From an uncultured Lachnospiraceae bacterium (lineage in GTDB: Bacteria > Bacillota > Clostridia > Lachnospirales > Lachnospiraceae): 5,979 bases of DNA. The stretch lies in the NCBI GenBank assembly GCA_947177925.1, contig CAMWWJ010000216.1:1-5979 (forward strand), written 5' to 3'. Position numbers and translations under genes: made by a program. The notes beneath the pieces were generated by a model. It saw nothing but the letters and a program-made list of their open reading frames with translations, had not been told where the DNA came from and ran no database searches. Position 1 is the first letter of the stretch. The number at the start of each line of letters is the position of its first letter. Below, piece after piece: positions 1-5,859 of the stretch.

Positions 1-1574
1 CTCTTCCATTTCACTGCTGTTGCAGATGTTCCTTTGGGTTTGGTGGTCAGGGTCAGCTTTACTTTCTTTCCTGCCGCAAGCTTTTTGGAGGGACCTGTCA
101 GGGTCAGCTTCGTTATGGCTTTTACTGTGATGGTGATGGAGGCTGTTTTCGTGGTTCCTCCGGATGTATAGGACACGGTCAGGGTCTTCTTTCCCGAGGT
201 GTTCATGTTGATTTTGGAGGCATTGGTGGTGTATTCCCCAGCCTTTAGTTCCTTGGCAGGATGCTGCTGATAAATGGCTGTTACCTTCAGGTCGTCCGTA
301 GTCAGGGATTCCCCTGTATAATAGACGTTTTTTCCTTTTGTGGCCTGCAGGGTTGCGAGTATCCTTTCCTCTCCGCCTTCACCGCTGGTACCGTCATCGG
401 TTGTGAGCCAGATATTAGATGACAGATTTATGTGCAAAGCTGGACATACACCGTAAATGTAATTGTAGACATAAAAGCCACCCTGAGAGACGAACCCATA
501 TTCGCTGACATATACGGCACTCTCACTAACATCGCCGGGGGAACGCATCCACCACCTGCAATTGCCTCTATAGTTGTCAGTAGAACTTCTATAAGTCCCC
601 CTTGCATTGGCATAATCGCTTGCTTTCATTCCCCGGCTCATGGAGTGAACACCGTAATCACTGCAGAATCCATATCCCTCATCCGCCACTTCTCCCATGG
701 ACAAAAGATAGACCTTGTCATTTGTGTTGTTCCCGCCTGCTGTACCATATTCGGAATTATCCTCATTCACTACCATCTGTGCTGCAATAGCACTTTGTTC
801 CTTGCTGTTAAAAGCTGTGTTATAAAAGCCCATATTCAGCCAGTTCCTTATATCGCTGGTTTCCCATGTGATGTCTATCCATTTCTCATTATAGCCCTTA
901 CAGTCAATCGCCTTATCTGCTACTACAAATAAGGTCTTCCCATCATTTTTCAGCACCTTCCACTTGATCCGTTCCCATTTGAAATAGCGGTAGCCGTTAT
1001 TTGACACTTTATCAAAATACCTATCATCATTTGTATCATTTTTACTAATCCTTCGGTACTTGATTCCGTTTACCCATACATCCGTTCCAGCCTCTGCTGC
1101 TGCACCGGACGCAGCAATTGCCTTGTCAATGGCGGCTATAGTGGCGCTGTCCGTCACTTCGCTTTGGGGATAGCTTCCAAAGTACACATAACTGAAATCC
1201 GTATAGTCCGAGCCGTCATTTTTTTTCGTGCAGTGGTGAACCGGATTTGCCGGGCCCGTTACGGCTCCTGTCTGGATTTCCGGCAGGTTTTGGCCGGAGA
1301 CAGTGTCTTCCAGGGTACCTTCCTCTTCTTCTGAAATGGTTTCTTCGGTGGCTTCCATTCCCTCTTCCGTCTCTTCACTGTCAGAGGTCTCGTTCGCACT
1401 AACCGCACCATTTCCCTCCAAAATAAAATCAGAGAAAGAAGTATCTGCTTCTTCCTCCTCTTCATTTGGCCCATTCCCGCTGACTGTCTGGGCAGAAACA
1501 GACATTCCTCCTGTGGTCAGTGATAATGCTGCCGCCAATAAAAGCGACAAAAACCGGGTTGTCTTTTTCTTCAT
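1..1574 (-). CDS. Secreted DUF6273-like protein with Ig-like domains, C-terminus cut by window edge
   Basis: The first 524 codons were read by hand on the minus strand without a stop; the gene continues past base 1. Residues 1-28 form a Sec signal peptide: KKK at the start, hydrophobic LSLLLAAALSL, likely cleavage after SVSA. Residues 29-110 are an acidic linker with two VSGN/VSGQ motifs. Residues about 115-388 form a DUF6273-like domain, with motifs FGSYPQSEV (132-140), YFKWERIKW (198-206), TWETSDIRNWLN (236-247), NDKVYLLS (285-292), WWMRSPG (341-347) and GVCPALHINL (375-384). Residues about 404-486 look like a Big_3-type Ig domain. From 488 a lysine-rich Big_2-like domain begins (VKLTL, AVKWK). 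The start at 1574 was chosen because the Shine-Dalgarno AGGGGA at 1581-1586 lies 6 nt upstream; the in-frame ATG at 1580 abuts it. The gene follows the XRE-AbrB gene by 81 nt and is probably cotranscribed. It is a paralogue of the 2333-5542 gene but has one DUF6273-like copy and a different Ig domain after it. Molecular function is unknown; a surface binding role is inference. Confidence 0.9.
   Translation of the reverse strand, partial: MKKKTTRFLSLLLAAALSLTTGGMSVSAQTVSGNGPNEEEEEADTSFSDFILEGNGAVSANETSDSEETEEGMEATEETISEEEEGTLEDTVSGQNLPEIQTGAVTGPANPVHHCTKKNDGSDYTDFSYVYFGSYPQSEVTDSATIAAIDKAIAASGAAAEAGTDVWVNGIKYRRISKNDTNDDRYFDKVSNNGYRYFKWERIKWKVLKNDGKTLFVVADKAIDCKGYNEKWIDITWETSDIRNWLNMGFYNTAFNSKEQSAIAAQMVVNEDNSEYGTAGGNNTNDKVYLLSMGEVADEGYGFCSDYGVHSMSRGMKASDYANARGTYRSSTDNYRGNCRWWMRSPGDVSESAVYVSEYGFVSQGGFYVYNYIYGVCPALHINLSSNIWLTTDDGTSGEGGEERILATLQATKGKNVYYTGESLTTDDLKVTAIYQQHPAKELKAGEYTTNASKINMNTSGKKTLTVSYTSGGTTKTASITITVKAITKLTLTGPSKKLAAGKKVKLTLTTKPKGTSATAVKWK
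453..533 (-). other. Hypervariable patch, DUF6273-like copy A
   Basis: This segment covers residues 348-374 of the left secreted protein, between WWMRSPG and GVCPAL. It has 27 codons, like the other two patches. Only Ser at patch position 3, Gly at 13 and 18 and Val at 22 are shared by all three copies. It is rich in aromatic residues (YVY, NYIY). Pairwise identity is 10/27 with copy B and 6/27 with copy C, against nearly invariant flanks. Confidence 0.7.
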
Positions 1575-1580
1575 ATGCAT

Positions 1581-1586
1581 TCCCCT
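1581..1586 (-). promoter_or_regulatory. Ribosome binding site deciding the start at 1574
   Basis: On the minus strand AGGGGA lies 6 nt from the ATG at 1574. It directly touches the alternative in-frame ATG at 1580, so 1574 is preferred. Confidence 0.7.
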
Positions 1587-1633
1587 TTCTCTTTTTTCTT
1601 TTCCATGAATCAGGTATTTTGCCCTTATTTTCA

Positions 1634-1648
1634 TGACTTATGTAGTCA
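1634..1648. promoter_or_regulatory. Short inverted repeat TGACT-N5-AGTCA between regulator and surface gene
   Basis: A 5-bp inverted repeat with a 5-nt spacer lies just after the regulator stop codon. No convincing -35/-10 pair or T tract accompanies it, so it is not read as a promoter or terminator. It could be a secondary operator or an RNA processing hairpin. Short palindromes of this size also occur by chance, so the call is weak. Confidence 0.2.
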
Positions 1649-1655
1649 CATTTTC

Positions 1656-2063
1656 TCAGTTGAGGTAATCGTTCAATTCATCAATCTTCACTATCGTCAT
1701 CCCCTGTTCCGGATTTCCCAGCACCAATAGCTGGTCGCCTTTTTGAATATGTAATACTTTCCTTGCTTTCTGGGGGATGGTCATCTGACCGCACTCCCCT
1801 ACCTTTACAATCCCAAATACATATTTTCCGGTCTGTCCGGCAAGTTCCTCTTCTCCCATCTTCAGTTCCCTTTCACTCATCGTCAGCTCGTCTAAGGAGC
1901 TTTCATATAAGTCCATCAGCTTCTTACACTTTACTACATCGGGCAGGGTTTCACCCGCTTCCCATTTTGCAATCGTCTGGCGGGAAACGTCTACTTTCTC
2001 TGCCACGTACTCCAATGAGAAGTTTTTTTCTTTTCTCAGCTTCTTTAGTCTTTTTCCAATCAT
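1656..2063 (-). CDS. XRE-family transcriptional regulator fused to an AbrB/SpoVT-like DNA-binding domain
   Basis: The protein has 135 residues. Residues about 3-60 form an XRE (Cro/C1-type) helix-turn-helix: IGKRLKKLRKEKNFSLEYVA, then the recognition region VSRQTIAKWEAGETLPDV and LMDLYESSLDEL. A charged linker (60-80) follows. Residues about 83-128 resemble an AbrB/MazE/SpoVT swapped-hairpin domain, with core GQMTIPQKARKVLHIQKGDQ and a following LLVLG strand. Both halves are DNA-binding families, so the protein is most likely a cytoplasmic multimeric transcription factor. It is the first gene after the promoter at 2095-2123, with a leader of about 25 nt. AGGAG at 2075-2079 is 11 nt from the ATG, a somewhat long spacing. 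The downstream secreted-protein gene starts 81 nt after its stop. Autoregulation, and control of the identical promoter at 5669-5697, are inferred from layout only. A MazE-like antitoxin role is possible in principle, but no toxin gene is adjacent. Confidence 0.9.
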   Translation of the reverse strand: MIGKRLKKLRKEKNFSLEYVAEKVDVSRQTIAKWEAGETLPDVVKCKKLMDLYESSLDELTMSERELKMGEEELAGQTGKYVFGIVKVGECGQMTIPQKARKVLHIQKGDQLLVLGNPEQGMTIVKIDELNDYLN

Positions 2064-2094
2064 GTCTTTCTATTCTCCTGCCTTACTACCTAAA

Positions 2095-2123
2095 ATTATA
2101 TAAATTGCACAAAACTATTACAA
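2095..2123 (-). promoter_or_regulatory. Sigma-A type promoter of the regulator/left surface-protein unit
   Basis: On the minus strand, the -35 TTGTAA (2118-2123), a 17-bp spacer and the -10 TATAAT (2095-2100) give a near-consensus promoter. The predicted transcript start is near 2088, about 25 nt before the regulator ATG. The -35, spacer and -10 are base-for-base identical to the promoter at 5669-5697. The -35 and adjacent spacer form an imperfect inverted repeat, TTGTAA-N7-GTGCAA, a possible operator. Confidence 0.8.
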
Positions 2124-2124
2124 T

Positions 2125-2159
2125 AAACTTTCCTTAACATAAATGTCACGAAAAGTTAC
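2125..2159 (-). promoter_or_regulatory. Conserved upstream elements of the left promoter
   Basis: Two blocks upstream of the -35 are shared with the other promoter. The first is a 16-bp block ATGTTAAGGAAAGTTT (2125-2140), one base from the -35. The second is TTTTCGTGACAT (2143-2154), extended here into the near-palindrome TGTAAC-TTTTC-GTGACA. Conservation outside the core promoter suggests regulator contact. The bound protein cannot be named from sequence; the local XRE-AbrB protein is one candidate. Confidence 0.4.
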
Positions 2160-2225
2160 AATCATAACCATGTGCCTTCTTACTATTAACATCCCATAAA
2201 CGGAAAAAAGGTTGCATTGCTAAAC

Positions 2226-2275
2226 AAAAAAATTAGAAAACGGATAATGGCTGTTTTGCATTATCCGTTTTCTAA
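2226..2275 (-). terminator. Rho-independent terminator of the large surface-protein gene
   Basis: A perfect 17-bp inverted repeat (arms 2233-2249 and 2259-2275) has a 9-nt loop. On the minus strand it is followed by seven T residues (2226-2232). It starts 57 nt after the stop codon at 2333. The stem is unusually long and AT-rich (AGAAAACGGATAATG). The plus-strand side has no clean T tract, so termination is expected mainly for the minus-strand transcript. Confidence 0.85.
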
Positions 2276-2332
2276 ATAATGTTTTTATTCCGTTCTGTTT
2301 ATTTGCAACAGTTCTGGCTGTTATTAGCGAGA

Positions 2333-5300
2333 TTATTTTATTTTAATCTGCACCGCTGCCTTTTTATTGCTTCCGTCCGTGGATTTGGCGGTAATGGTAA
2401 CCGTTTTTCCTTTCCCCGCTTTCTTTGCGGTTACCTTGCCCCTACTGTTGACGGTGGCATATTTTTTGTTGGAGCTTGTCCATTTCAAGGTCTTGTTGGC
2501 ATTTTTTCCGGTGGTTTTTATGGAGGCTTTTATGGTCATGCTCTTTCCGGCTTTCAATTTCCTCTTTGGAGCTTTCAGCTTTATGGTTTTTACGGCATGT
2601 TTCATAATCTTTATTTTTATGGATGCCTTTTTGCCGCTTTCGTCCTGCGCCATAGCTGTTATGGTTACCTTTTTCCCAATGCCTTTCTTTTTCAGGTTTA
2701 TTTTTCCATTCTTATCCACAGTGGCATATTTCTGATTGCTGCTTTTCCATTTGACGGCTTTGTTTGCGGCATTTTCTGGAGTGACTTTCAGGGTCAGCTT
2801 CACTTTTTTTCCAGCGGCAAGTTTTTTGGAAGGAGCCTTGATAGTAAGCTTTTGGACTTTCTGGCTGCTGTTTCCGTTATTTCCTCCACTGCCGCTCTTT
2901 TTCAACTTATAGGTGAACTCTGCCACATCACTTGTCTGATAGCCCGGGCATACTGCAACTGCCTTGACGGTCATATCCCGGCTTATGGTAATTTCTCCTG
3001 AATAGTGGGCGCTTGCCGTGGTAGGCGTAGTCCCGTCTGTTGTATAGTATATGCTGGCTCCTGCCGTTGAGCTGCTTAGGCTCAGCTTTGTATTTTTTAC
3101 AACGCTGCTTCCTGTTGGGAGAGAGGCTGTCGGCTTTTCTGCTTTTTTCTCTCCCCCTTCACCACTGGTACCGTCATCTGTCATGAGCCAGGTACCAGAT
3201 GAAAGGTTTATGCGCAAAGCCGGGCAGATTCCGTCATGGTCGGTATGGACATTGTCGCCGCCGCAATGGAGCCACCCGTCGCAATCAACAATCGCAACAT
3301 CATTACTGATACCACCCGGGGAACGCAGCCACCAATAACCATTGCCTCTCCCATTAGCAACAGTCCCTCTTGCATTGGCATACTCGCTTACCATAATTCT
3401 CCTGCTCATGGAATGAACACCATAATCCATGCAGAATCCATATTCAGGATTTGACACTTCCCCTATAGACAAAAGCCAGATTTTGTCATTTGTATTTTTT
3501 CCGCCGCTTGTGCCATACTCCGGATTGTTCCCATTTATTACAGTCTGCGCTGCAATACCATTTTGTTCCCTGCTGCTAAAGGCCGCATTATAGAAACTGG
3601 TGTTCAGCCAGTTCCTTATAGTGCTGGTTTCCCATGTGACATTTTCATACTTTTCATTATATTTCTTACAATCAATTGCTTTATCTGCTAATACGAATAA
3701 AGTCTTCCCGTCATTTTTCAGCACTTTCCACTTTATCCGTTCCCACTTAAAATAACGATAACCATTATTTGACACTTTATCAAAATATCCGTTATAAGTT
3801 GTATCCGCCTTGCTGATTCTCCGGTATTTGATTCCGTTTACCCATACATCAATCCCTGTCTCCGCCGGTATTCCAGATGTGGCAATGGCCTTGTCAATGG
3901 CGTCTATGATAGCGCTGTCCGTCACCTCGCTTTGGGGATAGCTTCCAAAGTATATGTAGCTGAAATCCGTCACATCTGAACCATCATTTTTTCTGGTACA
4001 GTCATGAAGGGGATTGTCCGGTTCATTTCCGTTCTTTTTTATCCTATAGGTAAATACTGCCACATCGCTCAATCGTGAATCCCTGCCCACTGCAACTGCT
4101 TTAATAATCATATCCCGATCTATGGTAATTTCTCCTGAATAGAGGGTGCTTGCCACAGTGGGCATGGTTCCGTCTGTGGTATAGTATATGCTGGCTCCTG
4201 TCGTGGCACAGCTTAGGCTCAGCTTTGTATTTTTTACAACGCTGCTTCCTGTTGGGAGGGATGCCGTGGGCGTTGCTGCTTTTTCGCCCCCGCCTTCTCC
4301 GCTGGTGCCGTCATCTGTTGCAGACCAGAGGGCGGATGACAGATTGATATGCAAAGCCGGGCAGACACCGTAATTGCCATTGCTGACATTACTGGTCCCC
4401 CAATAGAGGTACCCATATGCGCTGCCAACAACGGCACCACTACTAGACGTGCCCGGCGAACGCAGCCACCACCAGCCGTTGCCCTCATACTTACTAGTAC
4501 TGCTTCTATCCGTACCTCTTGCATTGGCATAATCGCTTGTTTTTATTCTCCGGCTCACGGAAGAAATGCTATGAGAATTACAGAATCCATATGTTTCATT
4601 CATCATTTCTCCTCTAGACAAAAGATAGATTTTGTCATTTGTATTTTTTCCGCCGTTTGTACCATGCTCCGGGTCATTCTCATTTATTACAGTCTGTGCC
4701 ACAATGTCGTTTTGCTCCCTGTCGCTAAAGGCTGTGTTATAAAAACTGGTGTTCAGCCATTTCCTCATGGTGCTGGTTTCCCATGTGACATCTGTACACT
4801 CTTCATTATAGCTCTTACAGTCAATTGCCTTATCCGCCACTACAAATAAGGTCTTTCCGTCATTCTGTAACACTTTCCACTTAATCCGTTCCCACTTAAA
4901 ATAGCGGTAACCGTTATGATTGGGCACGTCATCAAAATATCTATCATAATTTGTATCGTTTTTACTGATTCTCCGGTATTTGATTCCGTTTACCCATACA
5001 TCCATTCCAGCTTCTCCTGTTGTCCCGATTGTGCTGATAGCTTTCTCAATGGCTGCTATGGTGGCGCCGTCCGTCACCTCGCTTTGGGGATAGCTTCCAA
5101 AATATACGTAGCTAAAATCCGAATAATCCGACGAGCCGTCCCCCGCAAAGCCGATATCCCGCACCTCACAGTGGTGGACCGGATTTGCCGGTCCGGTTAC
5201 TTCCCCTGCCTGTATTTCCGGCAGGGTCTGCCCGGAAACGGTGTCTTCCTCTTCTTCTGAAGCCGGAACGTTCTCTCCTGGGGCTTCCAAATTGTCCGCT

Positions 5301-5542
5301 GGCTCTACTTCCGGAATTTCCCCGGATTCCGGTTCTTCATTTACGGCGGATTCATTTCCACTGACTGTTCCAGCCAGCCCTTCTTCCTCTGCTGTCTCAT
5401 TACTGCTGAACGCCCCGGTTGTGGCATAGGCTGTGCCGGTCTGGAACAGCAGGAGGATGGACAGCAAAACTGCCATAACCGCTTTTTCTCTTCTTCTCTG
5501 CAACTTCCATTTTTGTTTCTTTCCACTCTTGTTTCTTTCCAT
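2333..5542 (-). CDS. Large secreted protein: two DUF6273-like/chitobiase-C-like modules plus basic Ig-like tail
   Basis: The protein has 1069 residues. Residues 1-40 are a Sec signal peptide: basic KKQKWKLQRRREK, hydrophobic AVLLSILLLF, cleavage expected after TAYA. Residues 45-118 are an acidic linker with TVSGN/TVSGQ motifs. DUF6273-like domain 1 is about 125-407 (FGSYPQSEV, KWERIKWKVL, WETSTMRKWLN, WWWLRSPG, GVCPALHINL). A chitobiase/hexosaminidase C-terminal-like domain follows at 420-500 (IYYTTDGTMPT). DUF6273-like domain 2 is about 515-786 and a second chitobiase-C-like domain 802-880. Two lysine-rich Big_2-like Ig domains are at 897-979 and 985-1068 (KWKSSNQKYATV, KWTSSNKKYATV). No LPXTG, SLH, choline-binding or transmembrane anchor is seen, so cell attachment is unexplained. 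The start at 5542 has AGGGGA 7 nt upstream. An in-frame TTG at 5611 would add 23 residues but lacks a ribosome site. The enzymatic or binding role is unknown; extracellular ligand binding is inferred from domain types. Confidence 0.93.
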   Translation of the reverse strand: MERNKSGKKQKWKLQRRREKAVMAVLLSILLLFQTGTAYATTGAFSSNETAEEEGLAGTVSGNESAVNEEPESGEIPEVEPADNLEAPGENVPASEEEEDTVSGQTLPEIQAGEVTGPANPVHHCEVRDIGFAGDGSSDYSDFSYVYFGSYPQSEVTDGATIAAIEKAISTIGTTGEAGMDVWVNGIKYRRISKNDTNYDRYFDDVPNHNGYRYFKWERIKWKVLQNDGKTLFVVADKAIDCKSYNEECTDVTWETSTMRKWLNTSFYNTAFSDREQNDIVAQTVINENDPEHGTNGGKNTNDKIYLLSRGEMMNETYGFCNSHSISSVSRRIKTSDYANARGTDRSSTSKYEGNGWWWLRSPGTSSSGAVVGSAYGYLYWGTSNVSNGNYGVCPALHINLSSALWSATDDGTSGEGGGEKAATPTASLPTGSSVVKNTKLSLSCATTGASIYYTTDGTMPTVASTLYSGEITIDRDMIIKAVAVGRDSRLSDVAVFTYRIKKNGNEPDNPLHDCTRKNDGSDVTDFSYIYFGSYPQSEVTDSAIIDAIDKAIATSGIPAETGIDVWVNGIKYRRISKADTTYNGYFDKVSNNGYRYFKWERIKWKVLKNDGKTLFVLADKAIDCKKYNEKYENVTWETSTIRNWLNTSFYNAAFSSREQNGIAAQTVINGNNPEYGTSGGKNTNDKIWLLSIGEVSNPEYGFCMDYGVHSMSRRIMVSEYANARGTVANGRGNGYWWLRSPGGISNDVAIVDCDGWLHCGGDNVHTDHDGICPALRINLSSGTWLMTDDGTSGEGGEKKAEKPTASLPTGSSVVKNTKLSLSSSTAGASIYYTTDGTTPTTASAHYSGEITISRDMTVKAVAVCPGYQTSDVAEFTYKLKKSGSGGNNGNSSQKVQKLTIKAPSKKLAAGKKVKLTLKVTPENAANKAVKWKSSNQKYATVDKNGKINLKKKGIGKKVTITAMAQDESGKKASIKIKIMKHAVKTIKLKAPKRKLKAGKSMTIKASIKTTGKNANKTLKWTSSNKKYATVNSRGKVTAKKAGKGKTVTITAKSTDGSNKKAAVQIKIK
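2903..4003 (-). repeat. Intragenic duplicated module, copy 2 (DUF6273-like + chitobiase-C-like)
   Basis: Residues about 514-880 repeat residues about 124-500 with an offset of 379 residues (1137 nt) over the C-terminal parts. Bases 3074-3121 are identical to 4211-4258 over 48 bp in the chitobiase-C-like part. Indels occur only near the N-terminal edge and before WW[WL]RSPG. Confidence 0.85.
3233..3313 (-). other. Hypervariable patch, DUF6273-like copy C
   Basis: The patch covers residues 744-770 of the large protein, 27 codons between WWLRSPG and GICPAL. It shares only 6 of 27 residues with each of the other patches. It is rich in Asp, His and Gly, and contains two cysteines (C754, C760) absent from the other copies. 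Confidence 0.7.
4043..5173 (-). repeat. Intragenic duplicated module, copy 1 (DUF6273-like + chitobiase-C-like)
   Basis: This is the N-terminal partner of the repeat at 2903-4003. Both carry four matching cysteines: after HH/HD at the domain start, and in AIDC, YGFC and G[VI]CPAL. This copy has an 11-residue difference at its N-terminal edge (EVRDIGFAGDGSS region). Confidence 0.85.
4370..4450 (-). other. Hypervariable patch, DUF6273-like copy B
   Basis: The patch covers residues 365-391 of the large protein, 27 codons between WWWLRSPG and GVCPAL. It is rich in Ser, Gly, Asn, Tyr and Trp, a composition often found in binding surfaces. It shares 10 of 27 residues with copy A and 6 of 27 with copy C. 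Confidence 0.7.
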
Positions 5543-5662
5543 CTTAGATTCCCCTTTCCTCTTTCTTACTGCCTGAGATCCGGACAATTTCGAAATGCCC
5601 TGCGACCACAATTTTGTCTCACAGGATAGACAATATCACAAGCTGTTTTACAATTGTATATA
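5543..5662 (-). promoter_or_regulatory. Leader (5' UTR) of the large surface-protein gene
   Basis: The predicted transcript carries about 120 nt before the ATG, against about 25 nt in the left unit. It contains the 10-bp palindrome TACAATTGTA (5649-5658) just after the likely start site. It also has a hairpin TTGTCT-N8-AGACAA and a second 10-bp palindrome ATTTCGAAAT (5587-5596). The ribosome site AGGGGA lies at 5550-5555. No known riboswitch or T-box pattern is recognised. Confidence 0.4.
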
Positions 5663-5668
5663 CCTAAA

Positions 5669-5697
5669 ATTATATAAATTGCACAAAACTATTACAA
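5669..5697 (-). promoter_or_regulatory. Sigma-A type promoter of the large surface-protein gene
   Basis: On the minus strand the -35 TTGTAA is at 5692-5697 and the -10 TATAAT at 5669-5674, with 17 bp between. The spacer is identical to that of the promoter at 2095-2123. The predicted start is near 5662. Confidence 0.8.
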
Positions 5698-5698
5698 G

Positions 5699-5745
5699 AA
5701 ACTTTCCTTAACATATCTTCTCCATATATGTCACGAAAATTTACA
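5699..5745 (-). promoter_or_regulatory. Conserved upstream elements of the right promoter
   Basis: The 16-bp block ATGTTAAGGAAAGTTT (5699-5714) sits one base from the -35. TTTTCGTGACAT (5728-5739) lies 11 bp farther from the -35 than in the left promoter. The palindromic extension is weaker here (TGTAAA instead of TGTAAC). Confidence 0.4.
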
Positions 5746-5821
5746 GTCATAATTACGTAACCTCTTATTACTAATATCCCATAGAAGTCCAAAAGGTTGC
5801 TTCCTAAAAGAATAAATACGC

Positions 5822-5859
5822 AAAAAAACGGACAATGCGCCTTTCGCATTATCCGTTTT
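5822..5859 (-). terminator. Rho-independent terminator of the M18 aminopeptidase gene
   Basis: The arms are 5825-5839 and 5845-5859, 15 bp with one G-U wobble in the minus-strand RNA and a 5-nt loop. A seven-T run (5822-5828) ends the minus-strand hairpin. It lies 27 nt after the stop codon at 5887 and is related in sequence to the terminator at 2226-2275. Confidence 0.8.

Larger units (their letters stand above)
2087..2276. repeat. Duplicated intergenic promoter-terminator block, left copy
   Basis: The segment aligns with 5661-5862. The strongest part is the promoter core and the 16-bp block beside it. Shorter matches follow (ATGTCACGAAAA, ATCCCATA, AAAAGGTTGC), ending in a shared terminator arm, GCATTATCCGTTTTCTA. 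Beyond base 2087 toward the genes the two copies diverge quickly. The block holds the end of one unit and the start of the next. This suggests that the repeating unit was a terminator, promoter and surface-protein gene. Confidence 0.75.

Noticed and set aside
432..932. Plus-strand open frames of 166 residues at 432-932 and 4349-4849
   Set aside because: They are antisense shadows of the repeated DUF6273-like coding sequence, found at the same place in both copies. They have cysteine- and proline-rich nonsense composition and no ribosome sites.
1575..1655. A separate promoter for the left surface-protein gene
   Set aside because: Only weak AT-rich hexamers without proper spacing are seen. The 81-bp gap fits cotranscription with the regulator.
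1656..2063. Toxin-antitoxin system with the AbrB/MazE-like domain as antitoxin
   Set aside because: No toxin-like gene is adjacent. The XRE domain and the promoter layout point to a transcription regulator.
2279..3001. Plus-strand 240-residue frame rich in Phe and Gly
   Set aside because: It is the complement of the lysine-rich Big_2-like coding region. Lys codons read as Phe on the other strand, which explains the composition.
3233..4450. A complete diversity-generating retroelement in the window
   Set aside because: No reverse transcriptase or template repeat is present, and the substitutions are not limited to adenines.
5543..5611. Extended start (TTG at 5611) adding 23 residues to the large protein
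   Set aside because: No Shine-Dalgarno precedes it. The ATG at 5542 has AGGGGA at 7 nt, and the signal peptide follows it in the normal position.
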